Source: Caenispirillum bisanense (GTDB lineage: Bacteria; Pseudomonadota; Alphaproteobacteria; Rhodospirillales; Rhodospirillaceae). From it: a stretch of 64,000 bases of DNA. A model generated the notes under the pieces. It saw nothing but the letters and a program-made list of their open reading frames with translations, ran no database searches and was not told the origin of the DNA. The translations under genes and the position numbers were made by a program. Positions 35,237-44,774 of the stretch are shown here, piece after piece (within the stretch, counting starts at the first letter, position 1; every line of letters starts with the position of its first letter). Where the stretch lies: positions 186,001 through 250,000 of the forward strand of contig NZ_OCNJ01000001.1 of assembly GCF_900230255.1 (NCBI RefSeq). Reading direction: 5' to 3'.

Positions 35237-37342
35237 ATGAAGTCCTTTCTGGCGCGCACGGTCCGCACGCTGAGCATCGGCCAGTTCGTCTTCCTGCTCT
35301 CCATGGCCGCCATGGCGCTGGCCGTCGGGGTCGTCCTGGTCATGTCGACGGTGGTGGAGCGCCGCGCCGTCGGCGATCTGGCGCAGGAAGAGGCGCGGCA
35401 GACGTCCGAACTCATCTTCCAGTCGCTCTATGCCGCCATGCGCAAGGGCTGGACCAAGGACGAGATCGCCGACATCGTCGCCCGCCTCAACGAGAGCCAG
35501 CCGGGCACGGAAATCCGCGTCTTCCGCGGCACCCCGGTCATCGCCCAGTACGGCGACCTGCCGGGCGAGGCGCTGGTGCGCGACAACGACCCGCTGGTCG
35601 CCGAGGCCTTCCGCACGCGCGAGCCGGTGCTACGGACCGGCGAACACCACATCCGCTACCTCTATCCCGTGCTGGTGCGCGACGAATGCCGCGCCTGCCA
35701 CGCCGCCGACATCGGCCAGGTGAACGGCGTCGTCGACATCAGCTATCCCATCACCGACCTGAAGGTGTCCGTCGGCTTCGTCATCAAGTCGGTCATCATC
35801 TACTTCACACTCATCCTGAGCAGCCTGTTCCTGGCGCTGTACTTCAAGCTGCGGGTCTTCGTCGCGCAGCCCATCGCCCGTTTCGTCGGCGTCATCGACG
35901 AGATCATCGAACACACCGACCTCAACCGTCGCGTCGGGCAGGGCACTCACCTCAAGGAGGTGAAGAGCCTGTCCGACCACTTCAATCGGCTGCTCGGCAC
36001 CATCCAGGAATACCAGGACAAGCTGGAGGAGTTCAGCCAGCGCGACCCGCTGACCAAGCTCTACAACCGCCGCAAGTTCGAGGACTTCCTGCGCATGGAG
36101 GTGGCCCGCGCCCACCGCCATGGCCACCGCTTCAGCCTCATCATGCTGGACCTCGACGACTTCAAGAGCATCAACGACACCTACGGCCACCCGGTCGGCG
36201 ACTTGGCGCTGAAGGAACTGGCCTGCGTGCTCGACCGCCGCATGCGTCGCACCGACGTGGTGGCGCGGCTCGGTGGCGACGAGTTCGCCGTGCTGATGCC
36301 CGAGACGACGCCCGAACAGGCGCATATCGCCGCCGAGAACCTGCGCCGGGCCCTGACCGAAGCGGTCATCCGCCTGCCGGTCGGCGAAGCCCATGCCAAC
36401 GCCAGCTTCGGCCTGGTGTCCTACCCCGAGAACGGCGCGACCGTCGAGAAGCTGACCATCGCCATGGACGTGGCCATGTACAAGGCCAAGCGCCTCGGCA
36501 AGAACCGGGTGGCGACCCTAGACAGCGGCGAGGAGGACGCCGTCATGGCGGTCTTCCAGAAGGGCCGGATGCTGCAGCAGGCGCTCGCCGACGATGCGGT
36601 GGAGGCAGTGTTCCAGCCCATCCACCGCGCCGGCGGCGGGCTCATGGCGCTGGAGGTGCTGGCCCGCGTGCGCACGTCCGAAGGCCTGAAGCCGGCGGCC
36701 GAGTTCATCGAGGCGGCCGACGAGCTGGGTCTGACGCGCGAAATCGACGAGCGGGTGTTCGACAAGGGGCTGGCGGTGCTGGCCGCCCATGCCGACCGCG
36801 GGCTGAAGATGTTCTTCAACCTGTCCGGCCGCTCGCTGGCCGCCGCCGACTGGATGCACGGCGTGCCCGCCAAGGCCCGCGCCGCCGGCGTCGAGCCCGA
36901 GCGCATCGTCTTCGAGATCACCGAGCGGGAGGCGCTGCCCCACTTCGACCGGCTGGTGAAGATCATAGACGCCATGCGGGTCCACAAGGTCGGCTTCGCG
37001 CTCGACGATTTCGGCAGCGGGTTCTCCTCCTTCGTCTACCTCAAGTTCCTCGACGTCGACTATGTGAAGATCGAAGGCAGCCTGGTGCGCCACCTGTGCA
37101 GTGATCCGCGCGACCGGGTCATGGTCCGGCACATCCATTCCATGGCGAAGGAGTTCGGCGTGGCCACCGTCGCCGAGTTCGTAGAGGATGCGGCGACGCT
37201 CGAAGCTTTGCGCGAGATGGGAATAGACTTCGTGCAAGGTTGGTACATAGGTTTGCCGGAGCCGGCTAGTGTAGACGGTATTCCGACCCGGCGGCCGGCC
37301 TCGGGGACGGTGCGGGTAGTTTCCGGGACTACCGTTGGCTGA
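35237..37342 (+). CDS. Haem-motif sensor diguanylate cyclase / phosphodiesterase (GGDEF-EAL)
   Basis: 701 residues. The order is TM1 (about 15-38), a periplasmic Tll0287/DUF3365-like sensor (about 45-178) with a c-type haem motif CRACH at 151-155, TM2 (about 182-204), HAMP (about 205-258), GGDEF domain (about 265-430) and EAL domain (about 445-690). GGDEF is intact at 346-350 and an RxxD inhibitory site is present at R337-D340. The EAL motif itself reads EVL (473-475), but N528, E563, D590-D591, K611 and Q667 of the phosphodiesterase site are visible. It should tie c-di-GMP to a redox or gas ligand; the net direction is unclear. A NarL-type regulator follows. Confidence 0.88.
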   Translation: MKSFLARTVRTLSIGQFVFLLSMAAMALAVGVVLVMSTVVERRAVGDLAQEEARQTSELIFQSLYAAMRKGWTKDEIADIVARLNESQPGTEIRVFRGTPVIAQYGDLPGEALVRDNDPLVAEAFRTREPVLRTGEHHIRYLYPVLVRDECRACHAADIGQVNGVVDISYPITDLKVSVGFVIKSVIIYFTLILSSLFLALYFKLRVFVAQPIARFVGVIDEIIEHTDLNRRVGQGTHLKEVKSLSDHFNRLLGTIQEYQDKLEEFSQRDPLTKLYNRRKFEDFLRMEVARAHRHGHRFSLIMLDLDDFKSINDTYGHPVGDLALKELACVLDRRMRRTDVVARLGGDEFAVLMPETTPEQAHIAAENLRRALTEAVIRLPVGEAHANASFGLVSYPENGATVEKLTIAMDVAMYKAKRLGKNRVATLDSGEEDAVMAVFQKGRMLQQALADDAVEAVFQPIHRAGGGLMALEVLARVRTSEGLKPAAEFIEAADELGLTREIDERVFDKGLAVLAAHADRGLKMFFNLSGRSLAAADWMHGVPAKARAAGVEPERIVFEITEREALPHFDRLVKIIDAMRVHKVGFALDDFGSGFSSFVYLKFLDVDYVKIEGSLVRHLCSDPRDRVMVRHIHSMAKEFGVATVAEFVEDAATLEALREMGIDFVQGWYIGLPEPASVDGIPTRRPASGTVRVVSGTTVG

Positions 37343-37556
37343 TGCCTGCTGTTATTTATGGAATCTTCGCGGCACGGTTGTTTTATCTTGTCGCTGAGGC
37401 GAGTATCTGATCAAAAGGGTGCGGAACTATACCAAAGGGTAGTATATTCACAAATATGTTTGAGGGATAATGGGTCCTGGGTAGGGGAAACCGCGCGCGC
37501 ACCGCACTCGGGGATGTGGGGGGCGCCCGATAGTCCTTTGGGGGGCTCAACAGGAA

Positions 37557-38228
37557 ATGAACGACAAGCCAGTACGTATCCTCATCGCCGACGACCACCC
37601 GTTGGTCCGTCGCGCGCTGGGCGGATCTTTGTCGCAACTCGGGCAGGTCACCCTGGAGGAGGCGGGAAGCCTCGACGAAACGTTGTCGAAGGTCGCGGCG
37701 GTGCCCGATCTCGACCTCGTCGTCTTCGACCTCCGCATGCCGGGATCGAGCGGACTCGGCGGTCTCACGCAGTTGCGCACCGCGGCGCCCGACGTGCCGG
37801 TGGTGGTGCTGACGGCCGACGAAAACCCGCGCCTCGCCCTCAAGGCCCTGGAGCAGGGGGCGTCGGGGTTCATCCCGAAGACGGCGCCGGAACCGGTGCT
37901 GCTGGCGGCCATCCGCCTCGTCCTGCAGGGCGGGATCTACATCCCGTCCATGGTCGCCGAACACGCGGCCAATGCGGAGTCCGGCGGTGGGGGCGGCAAC
38001 AGCCGGTCGCCGCGCCAGAGCCTGACGGCGCGGCAGCGCGACGTGCTGGCGCTGGTGCTGGAAGGCCTCAGCAACCGCGAGATCGCCACCCGCTTCAACC
38101 TGTCGGAAGCGACGGTGAAGGCGCACGTCACCGCCATCCTGCGTGCCTACAACGTCGCCAGCCGCGCCAAGCTGATCCGCGCCGCCAGCGCCGAGGAAGG
38201 CAACGACACGCTGATGGGCGAAGTCTGA
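37557..38228 (+). CDS. NarL/FixJ-type response regulator
   Basis: 223 residues. Receiver (about 5-125) with D12-D13, phospho-acceptor D58 in VVFDLRMPG, LTADE and PKTA (Lys). A Gly/Ser linker (about 140-152) leads to a LuxR-type helix-turn-helix (about 153-210: LTARQRDVLALVLEGLSNREIATRFNLSEATVKAHVTAILRAYNV). No kinase is encoded next to it. It is preceded by a 214-base AT-rich intergenic stretch after the GGDEF-EAL gene and followed by a strong terminator, so it is probably a separate transcription unit. Confidence 0.9.
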   Translation: MNDKPVRILIADDHPLVRRALGGSLSQLGQVTLEEAGSLDETLSKVAAVPDLDLVVFDLRMPGSSGLGGLTQLRTAAPDVPVVVLTADENPRLALKALEQGASGFIPKTAPEPVLLAAIRLVLQGGIYIPSMVAEHAANAESGGGGGNSRSPRQSLTARQRDVLALVLEGLSNREIATRFNLSEATVKAHVTAILRAYNVASRAKLIRAASAEEGNDTLMGEV

Positions 38229-38246
38229 CACCAGAAACAGGTCGAG

Positions 38247-38283
38247 AAAAAGGGCCGCTCCCTCGCGGGGGCGGCCCTTTTCG
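38247..38283. terminator. Bidirectional intrinsic terminator
   Basis: A 14-15-bp stem (AAAAGGGCCGC...GCGGCCCTTTT plus CCC/GGG inner pairs) with a TCGC loop, 18 bases after the NarL-type regulator stop. A-tract and T-tract flank it, so it can also serve the convergent ialB-like gene. Confidence 0.88.
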
Positions 38284-38328
38284 TTCGCCTGAGGCACCGG
38301 CGGCGGCAGGGCCGCGCCGGCCGGCGGC

Positions 38329-38877
38329 TCACTTCTTCACGCTGTCCCAGCCGGCGGTGAAGCCGGACAGCGACGCGGCCTCGCCGAGCTTCTTGCCGGC
38401 GGCGGTGACGAAGCTCACCTGCAGGGCGCTGCCGGCCTTCATGCGGCTGATCATCTGGTCGTTGAGCGGCACGATGGCGCGGCACAGACCCGGCGTGCAG
38501 ATCTGGTAGGGCACGCGCACCTCGTTGCCACCGTCGACGGCGAAGGCGGCGCCCGGCGGGATGAGCACGCCGGTCGGCAGGTCGGCGAGGATGGCCGCTT
38601 CGTTGTTCGGGCCGAAGTAGCCGACCTTCAGCGACATCATGGGGCGGCCGCTCTGGGCGTCCTTGACGTTCTGGAAGATGAAGCATTCGGTGCCGCCGCC
38701 GGGCATCTGCTCGCAGGCACCGGTCCAGCTGCCGTAGGTCTGGCCGACCTGCGCGTTGCCCTGGGCGCCGCCCTGGGCCTGGGCGGCGGCGGGCGTGGTG
38801 GTGAGCGCGACGCCGAGAACGGCCGCCGCCCCCGCGGCGATGGCGCGCATGCTGGAAACACTCACACGGAAACTCAT
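38329..38877 (-). CDS. Invasion-associated locus B (IalB) family protein
   Basis: 182 residues with a signal peptide (about 1-33, ending AAAQA) and an IalB domain: YGSWTGACEQ, ECFIFQNVKDAQSGRPMMSLKVGYF, ADLPTGVLIPPGAAFAVDG, PYQICTPGLCRAIVPLNDQMISRMKAG. Paired cysteines suggest disulfides. The family was named for Bartonella invasion but is widespread in free-living alphaproteobacteria as a periplasmic protein of unclear function. Confidence 0.87.
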   Translation of the reverse strand: MSFRVSVSSMRAIAAGAAAVLGVALTTTPAAAQAQGGAQGNAQVGQTYGSWTGACEQMPGGGTECFIFQNVKDAQSGRPMMSLKVGYFGPNNEAAILADLPTGVLIPPGAAFAVDGGNEVRVPYQICTPGLCRAIVPLNDQMISRMKAGSALQVSFVTAAGKKLGEAASLSGFTAGWDSVKK

Positions 38878-39173
38878 TCAGGGCTCCTCTCGCCTTGGCG
38901 AACGGCCGTCGGCGCACTCTACGCCGCCGGCCGGTAGTCGTGCAGATCCGGCGCCGCCATCCCCATCCGATGGCGGGTGCCGGTGTGCGCGGCACCATAC
39001 CACCGGCAAGACCGGGATGCACGGGCTCCCTCGCGTAGGCCACGATCGTGGCGGATTGAGGGCGCCGAGTGTTCAACCCTTCCGGTGCCACGGGCGTTTC
39101 CCGAGGGATGGCCCGGTGCGCAGGCCGCCGCCGGGCCCCGACGACACGACACCCGAAGCAGACGGAAGGTTCC

Positions 39174-39761
39174 ATGCCGGACGACGTTCCCGCCGTGGAC
39201 GGGGCCGACGCCTTGTCCATGACCCCCACCGACATCGTGCGCGACCTGCGCATCCGCCGCGTGCGCTACCACATGCCCGACACGGCCGCCTACGTGCGCT
39301 ACGCCCCCAGCTTCCAGCCGCAGCCCGACGAGCTGACGGTGCACATGGACAGCGCCATCGGCCGCCAGGAGAGCGCCGACGAGACCGGCGCCTTCTCGCT
39401 GCCCGAGCTGGTGAACGAACTGACGTATGCGTACATCAACGTCCACGTCTTCCCCGACGAGGCGGCGCTCGAGTTCTTCGCCTCCGGCTTCGACGGCGCG
39501 CTGACCCAGCTCGGTTTCATCGGCGGCACCTTCGACTGGGAACGCCTGTGGATGACCCGCGGCCCCTCCAACATCGGCTTGCCGGTGGCCGTGTTCCTCG
39601 GCCAGCGCAACGCCGTCAACGGCCAACCGGCGGTGACCCTGGTCGACCACCGCACGGAACGGCGCGGCGTGCGCGTTTACCGCGCGGTCGGCGGGGCCGG
39701 CACCCACGTCGGCGAGGAGTTCTACGAGGCCGCCGCGGGCGGCGGTGCGGCGCAGACCTGA
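39174..39761 (+). CDS. Hypothetical cytoplasmic protein
   Basis: 195 residues from ATG 39174, with GGAAGG about 5 bases upstream. No signal peptide, membrane helix or recognised motif. The middle contains IVRDLRIRRVRYHMPDTAAYVRYAPSFQPQPDELTVHMDS and ELTYAYINVHVFPDEAALEFFASGFDGALTQLGFIGGTFDWERLWMTRGPSNIG, apparently an alpha/beta fold. It is 22 bases upstream of a BCCT transporter and is probably co-transcribed with it. I do not recognise it; a role with the transporter is only suggested by context. Confidence 0.6.
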   Translation: MPDDVPAVDGADALSMTPTDIVRDLRIRRVRYHMPDTAAYVRYAPSFQPQPDELTVHMDSAIGRQESADETGAFSLPELVNELTYAYINVHVFPDEAALEFFASGFDGALTQLGFIGGTFDWERLWMTRGPSNIGLPVAVFLGQRNAVNGQPAVTLVDHRTERRGVRVYRAVGGAGTHVGEEFYEAAAGGGAAQT

Positions 39762-39783
39762 TGGCGGGGCGGAGGATACCGTA

Positions 39784-41379
39784 ATGCGAGCCGAAAGCGG
39801 CCTGTTCAAGGGCCTCAATCCCACCATGGCGCTGGTCGCCCTGGTGGTCGTCGCGCTGTTCCTGGTGGTCGGCACGGCGGCGCCGGAGACGTCGTCTTCC
39901 TGGTTCATCGCCGTGCGCGACGGCATCACCACGTGGTTCAAGTGGTACTACGTGCTCATCGTCGCGCTGTTCCTGCTGTTCTCGCTGTGGCTGCTGTTCA
40001 GCCGGTTCGGCGACCTGAAGCTCGGCGACGACGACCAGCAGCCGGAGTTCGGCTATTTCTCGTGGTTCGCCATGCTGTTCGGCGCCGGCATGGGCATCGG
40101 CCTGGTGTTCTGGTCCATCGCCGAACCCATGTTCCACTTTCAGGGCAACCCCTTCCTGACCGACCCGGAAAGCCCCGGTGCGGCCGTGACGGCCATGCGG
40201 CTCACCTATTTCCACTGGGGGCTGCACCCCTGGGCGATCTATGCCATCGTGGCGCTGACCCTGGCCTTCTTCAGCTACCGCAAGAAGCTGCCGCTGGCCA
40301 TCCGCTCGGCCCTCTACCCGCTGATCGGCGACCGCATCTACGGCGGCTGGGGCCATGCCGTCGACGTGCTGGCGGTGTTCGGCACCGTGTTCGGCGTCGC
40401 CACGTCGCTCGGCTTCGGCGTGACGCAGATCAACACCGGCCTGAACACGCTGTTCGGCATGGAGGTCTCGACCACCAATCAGGTCATCCTCATCGCCTGC
40501 ATCAGCGCCGTCGCCACGCTGTCGGTGGTGTCGGGCGTCGGCAAGGGGGTGCGCATCCTGTCGGAGGCGAACCTGTGGATGAGCCTCGCCATCCTGCTGT
40601 TCTTCTTCGCCTTCGGGCCGACCCGCTACCTGCTCGACCTGTTCGTCGAGGGGCTCGGCGAGTACATGTGGACGGTGATCCCGCAGAGCTTCTGGACCAA
40701 CGCCGAATCCGCCGGCACCGGCACCTGGCAGGCGTCGTGGACGGCGTTCTACTGGGGCTGGTGGATCGCCTGGGCGCCCTTCGTCGGCATGTTCATCGCC
40801 CGCATCAGCCGTGGCCGCACCATCCGCGAGTTCATCCTGGGCGTGCTGCTGGTGCCGACGCTGCTCGGCATGCTGTGGCTGACGGTGTTCGGCGGCACCG
40901 GCCTCTACCTGGAACTCTACCAGGAGGGCGCGGGCATCGCCGCGGCGGTGAACGAGGACGTGACGCTCGCCCTCTACACCACCATCGGCGCCATGGCGAG
41001 CGACGGCATCGCCTATGCCGCCATGTGCCTGGTGACGCTGCTCATCGCCACCTACTTCATCACGTCGTCGGACTCGGCGACGCTGGTGGTGACGACGCTT
41101 CTGTCCATCGGCGACGCCGAACCGCCGACGCCGCACCGCGTCGTGTGGGGCCTGGGCGAGGGCTTCGTGGCGGCGGTGCTGCTGCTGGCCGGCGGGCTGG
41201 AGGGACTGCAGGCCGCCTCCATCATCGCCGCGCTGCCGTTCAGCATCATCATGCTGTTCATGTGCTACGGCCTGGTGCAGGGCCTGCGCGAGGAGAAGGC
41301 CATCCTGGCCGAAAGCGACCGCCGCATGCGCGCCGCCCTCGGCCAGGGCACGCCACAGGACCAGACCTGGCCGGGGTGA
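39784..41379 (+). CDS. BCCT family (choline/betaine-type) transporter
   Basis: 531 residues and twelve predicted membrane segments. BCCT signatures are GAGMGIGLVFWSIAEPMFHF, the Trp-rich WTAFYWGWWIAWAPFVGMFIARISRGRTIREF and ITSSDSATLVV. The proton- or sodium-binding glycine-rich stretch GMGIG is the one seen in secondary betaine, choline or carnitine carriers. Substrate within the family cannot be read from sequence by eye. Start at ATG 39784 places the first helix normally. Confidence 0.93.
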   Translation: MRAESGLFKGLNPTMALVALVVVALFLVVGTAAPETSSSWFIAVRDGITTWFKWYYVLIVALFLLFSLWLLFSRFGDLKLGDDDQQPEFGYFSWFAMLFGAGMGIGLVFWSIAEPMFHFQGNPFLTDPESPGAAVTAMRLTYFHWGLHPWAIYAIVALTLAFFSYRKKLPLAIRSALYPLIGDRIYGGWGHAVDVLAVFGTVFGVATSLGFGVTQINTGLNTLFGMEVSTTNQVILIACISAVATLSVVSGVGKGVRILSEANLWMSLAILLFFFAFGPTRYLLDLFVEGLGEYMWTVIPQSFWTNAESAGTGTWQASWTAFYWGWWIAWAPFVGMFIARISRGRTIREFILGVLLVPTLLGMLWLTVFGGTGLYLELYQEGAGIAAAVNEDVTLALYTTIGAMASDGIAYAAMCLVTLLIATYFITSSDSATLVVTTLLSIGDAEPPTPHRVVWGLGEGFVAAVLLLAGGLEGLQAASIIAALPFSIIMLFMCYGLVQGLREEKAILAESDRRMRAALGQGTPQDQTWPG

Positions 41380-41395
41380 GGGCTCTCGCCCCGCC

Positions 41396-41932
41396 TCACA
41401 ACACCGTCGCCGCCCGTGCCGCCTGGCCGTACAGGCCGGACAGCGCCCGCAGCTTGCCGGCCAGCTCGCCGATGGCCTTGGTGTCGAGGCCCATGGTCTG
41501 GAAGCTCTCCACCAGGCATTCCTCGCGCACCTGGCGGTAAGCGTCGCAGGCGGCGCGGCCCTTGTCGGTGGTCTTGAACCAGGCCTCCTTGCCGCGCTTC
41601 TCGCGACTGACCAGCTCGGAGGCTGCCAGCTTCTTCAGGCTGTAGCTGACGAGGTGCGTGTCCTCCACGTTCAGGGTGAAGCACACGTCGGCCAGGCGCT
41701 TGTCGCGGTCGCGGTGGTTGACCGAGTGCAGCACCAGCACGTCCAGCGGCGACAGCTCCGGGTAGCCGGCCGCCGCCATGCAGCGCACCATCCAGCGCGA
41801 AAAGGCGTGGTAGCCGATGATGAGGCCGAACTCGAATTCCGACAGCTCCGCCGCCTTGTCGCTGACCAGATGGGCGGAGGAGACGATGCGGCGAGGCTTG
41901 GTGCCGGCGGCGGGGTCGGTGGCGTCGGCCAT
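41396..41932 (-). CDS. LdtR-like MarR-family winged-helix regulator
   Basis: 178 residues. A winged helix occupies about 65-140 (GYPELSPLDVLVLHSVNHRDRDKRLADVCFTLNVEDTHLVSYSLKKLAASELVSREKRGKEAWFKTTDKG). The sequence resembles the alphaproteobacterial LdtR group of MarR regulators, which in some species control L,D-transpeptidase and stress genes. Convergent with the BCCT gene (16 bases). It is 14 bases downstream of the glyoxalase-like gene and so may share its promoter. Confidence 0.75.
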   Translation of the reverse strand: MADATDPAAGTKPRRIVSSAHLVSDKAAELSEFEFGLIIGYHAFSRWMVRCMAAAGYPELSPLDVLVLHSVNHRDRDKRLADVCFTLNVEDTHLVSYSLKKLAASELVSREKRGKEAWFKTTDKGRAACDAYRQVREECLVESFQTMGLDTKAIGELAGKLRALSGLYGQAARAATVL

Positions 41933-41946
41933 GGGCTCTGCTCCCT

Positions 41947-42606
41947 TCAGTCGAACGTGACGGGCCCGCGGCGGCCGCGCACCACGGCGACGGCGGCGGG
42001 GGCGGTCTCGGCGGGGGTGACGGTGACGGCCACGGGGCCGGCGACGAACAGGATCCGCGACAGGGTCTCGCGCACCATTTCCGGGCGCGGGTGGTGCAGG
42101 GTCAGGCTTTCCAGCCGGCAGCCGACCTCGGGCAGGGCGTCGCAGGGATGAACGCCCTCGGGCCACTGGATGAGCGAGGGCAGGACGCCGCCGGCGGGGG
42201 CGGCGCCGTCGGGGCGGAGGGTGATCTGCCACGACAGGCTGCCGCGGCTCATGGTCTCCGCCGGGCCGAACAGGTCGGGGTCGGCGGCGGCGGAACGGGC
42301 TTCGGCGAGCGTGTCGGTGCGGGCGATCCAGCCCAGCAGCCGCGGGCGCTCGGCGAGGCGGGCCCGCACGGCGGGATCGTCGAGGCCGAACCACCGCGGC
42401 CGGTCGGGCGGCGGGGCGTCGGGGTCGACGGCGATCACTTCCAGATACTGCCCCTTGCCGAGGCGCAGCAGGCGGTTGTGGGTGCCCATGCGGGGATGGC
42501 GTCCGCCGCCCTGCGGGGCGACGCCGAGCCGCTGCGCCACCCAGGCGGTGCCGTCCTCGAGCGTGGCGGCGCCGATCGCCAGGTGGTCGATGACGGTGTG
42601 CATCAT
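41947..42606 (-). CDS. Glyoxalase-like-domain (VOC) protein
   Basis: 219 residues. The start IDHLAIGAATLEDGTAWVAQRLGVAPQGGGRHPRMGTHNRLLRLGKGQYLEVIAVDPDA is the hallmark of the glyoxalase-like family of putative VOC enzymes. H8 and the Glu of YLEVIAVD would be metal ligands. A second half contains WPEGVHPCDALPEVGCRLESLTLHHP. The reaction is unknown. First ATG is used; an adjacent second ATG (42603) is equally good. Confidence 0.8.
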   Translation of the reverse strand: MMHTVIDHLAIGAATLEDGTAWVAQRLGVAPQGGGRHPRMGTHNRLLRLGKGQYLEVIAVDPDAPPPDRPRWFGLDDPAVRARLAERPRLLGWIARTDTLAEARSAAADPDLFGPAETMSRGSLSWQITLRPDGAAPAGGVLPSLIQWPEGVHPCDALPEVGCRLESLTLHHPRPEMVRETLSRILFVAGPVAVTVTPAETAPAAVAVVRGRRGPVTFD

Positions 42607-42707
42607 GGGGCGGCGCGGTCCTCGGCGGTGGTCGGGCGGGGTCTCGGCCCCGCACCATACACCAGAGGACCGCGCCGCGCCCACCATGCGAGGCCGTCGG
42701 ACGGTCG

Positions 42708-44774
42708 TCAGGCGGCGACGGCGGCCAGGAACTCGTCCACCTTGCGGCGCAGACCCTCGGCGCGGGCGGCCATGGTCTCCGCCTCGCCGAGCACGGCTTG
42801 CGCGGCCTTGCGGGTTTCCGCGGCGCCGCCGCTGACGCCGCCGATGTGGCTGACCACCTCGCTGGTGTCGCCGGCGACGGACTGGGCGTTGCGGGCGATC
42901 TCGTGGGTGGCGGCCGACTGTTCCTCCACCGCCGCGGCGACGGTGGTGCTGAGGGTGTTGATCTCCTCGATGATGCCGGCGATGGAGTCGATGGCGCCGA
43001 CGGTTTCCTCCACCGCCTGCTGCACTTCCTTGATCTGGGCGGCGATTTCATCGGTCGCGCGGGCGGTCTGGTTGGCGAGGCTCTTCACCTCGTTGGCGAC
43101 CACGGCGAAGCCCTTGCCCATGTCGCCGGCGCGCGCCGCCTCGATGGTGGCGTTGAGCGCCAGCAGGTTGGTCTGGCTGGCGATGTCGTTGATGAGGTTC
43201 ACCACCTCGCCGATGCGGCCGGCGGCGGTGGACAGGCCGCCCACCAGCTCGCGGGTGTTCTTGGCCCGCGTCGTCGCCTCGCCGGCGACGGTGGTGGAGG
43301 AGGTGACGTGGCGGGCGATCTCGGCGATGGAGGCCGACAGCTGTTCCGCCGCCGAGGCCATGCTCTCGACGCCGGCTTCGGCGTTGCCCGAGGCGGCGGC
43401 GACGGCTTCCGCCTGGCGGGCGGTCTGTTCGGAAATGCTGCTCATGGACTGGGCCGTCGCTTCCAGTTCCGTGGCGACGGAGGCGAGGCCGGTGACCATC
43501 TCGCCCACTTCCTGGTCGAAGGTCTCGGTCAGGCGGCGCAGTTCGGCGGCGCGTTCCACGTCGGCCTTGGCGCGCGCCTCGCGCTCCTGCCGCTGGTCTT
43601 CGGCGTGGCGCAGCTTGTCCTTGAAGTCGGCCATGGCGGTGCCGATGGCGTCCACCTCGCGCACGCCGCAGGCGGCGGGCAGGGGTGCGGCGTAGTCGCC
43701 GGCGCCGAGGCGGTCGACGGTGTCGACCAGCGCGCTCATGGGACGGCTGATGCGGCGGGCGATGAGGATGCCGACCACCACCAGCGCGCCCATGGTGGCG
43801 AGGCCGGCGACGATGAGCAGCATCAGGGTACGGCGCGCCTGGGCGAACACCACGTCCACCGGTGCCTCGGCGATGACCGTCCAGCGCTCGGTGATGGCGC
43901 CCAGGTCGGCCGGCATGGCGGCGGCCATCATGAGGGTGCCGTCGGCGGCGGTGCGTTCGCCGGCCCAGGTGCGACCGGCGAGGCCGGCGTCCAGCAGCGC
44001 CTTTTCCTCGGCGGCGGTGGCGGTGCCGACGGCGGCGGCGGTCGGGTGGGCGACCCAGGTGCCGTCGTGGGCGACCAGCGACACGGACCCGACGTCGAAG
44101 GGCTTCAGGGCGGCGAACTCGCCGGCCAGGATGTCGAGCGCGACGTCGGCGGTGGAAATGCCGATCACCTTGCCGCTCTTCAGGACGATGGGGGCGCTGA
44201 TGGTGGTCATCAGCAGGTCGCGGCCGGCGACGTTGTAGGTATAGGGCGGCGTGAGGACGGTGCGGCGCTCGCGCATGGGCTTGCGGTACCAGAACTCTTC
44301 GGCCGCGTCGCCCGTCATGGGCGCCGGGTCGACCGTCACCGAGCCGTCGGCGGCGCGGGCGGCGTAGAGCAGGTAGCGGCCTTCGCCCTCGGTGCCGAGG
44401 CCGTCGGAGCGGTGGTCGGCGTCGCGGCCGTCGGCGTCCGGCTCGAAGCCGATGTAGACGCCGGTCAGGTGCTTCTGGGTTTCCAGCTGGCCGCGCAGGG
44501 TGACCGCATTGTCGGCGCGGTCCCAGGTGCCGGCGTCGATGGCGGCGGCCACGGCGGCCGCGTTGGCCTCGGCCGTGGCCGCGGCGCGGTTGACGAAGCC
44601 CGTCAGGCGCGCCGCCGCACCCGCGGCGGTGGCTTCCATGATCTGCGCATCCAGGACTTCGGCGTCACGCCATTGCATGACGCTGGAGAAGGTGATCAGC
44701 AGTCCCAGTCCGATCACGGTGGCGCCCAGGACCGGCACCAGGATCGCCCCCCGCAGTGTCGACATCAGCCTCAT
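42708..44774 (-). CDS. Methyl-accepting chemotaxis protein with a dCache sensor
   Basis: 688 residues. TM1 (about 11-33), a large periplasmic double-Cache domain (about 34-308: [59 protein letters not shown]), TM2 (about 315-338), HAMP, and a signalling domain with the hairpin tip [36 protein letters not shown]. dCache MCPs bind small ligands such as amino acids. No CheB/CheR pentapeptide is present at the C-terminus. It is divergent from the peptide ABC importer genes, which suggests but does not prove a common ligand. Start chosen at ATG 44774. Confidence 0.92.
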   Translation of the reverse strand: MRLMSTLRGAILVPVLGATVIGLGLLITFSSVMQWRDAEVLDAQIMEATAAGAAARLTGFVNRAAATAEANAAAVAAAIDAGTWDRADNAVTLRGQLETQKHLTGVYIGFEPDADGRDADHRSDGLGTEGEGRYLLYAARAADGSVTVDPAPMTGDAAEEFWYRKPMRERRTVLTPPYTYNVAGRDLLMTTISAPIVLKSGKVIGISTADVALDILAGEFAALKPFDVGSVSLVAHDGTWVAHPTAAAVGTATAAEEKALLDAGLAGRTWAGERTAADGTLMMAAAMPADLGAITERWTVIAEAPVDVVFAQARRTLMLLIVAGLATMGALVVVGILIARRISRPMSALVDTVDRLGAGDYAAPLPAACGVREVDAIGTAMADFKDKLRHAEDQRQEREARAKADVERAAELRRLTETFDQEVGEMVTGLASVATELEATAQSMSSISEQTARQAEAVAAASGNAEAGVESMASAAEQLSASIAEIARHVTSSTTVAGEATTRAKNTRELVGGLSTAAGRIGEVVNLINDIASQTNLLALNATIEAARAGDMGKGFAVVANEVKSLANQTARATDEIAAQIKEVQQAVEETVGAIDSIAGIIEEINTLSTTVAAAVEEQSAATHEIARNAQSVAGDTSEVVSHIGGVSGGAAETRKAAQAVLGEAETMAARAEGLRRKVDEFLAAVAA

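Noticed and set aside
37343..37556. Possible NarL-type binding sites (TACC...GGTA) upstream of the NarL-family regulator
   Set aside because: The half-sites near 37425-37445 are too short and asymmetric to distinguish from chance; only the AT-rich character of the region is clear.
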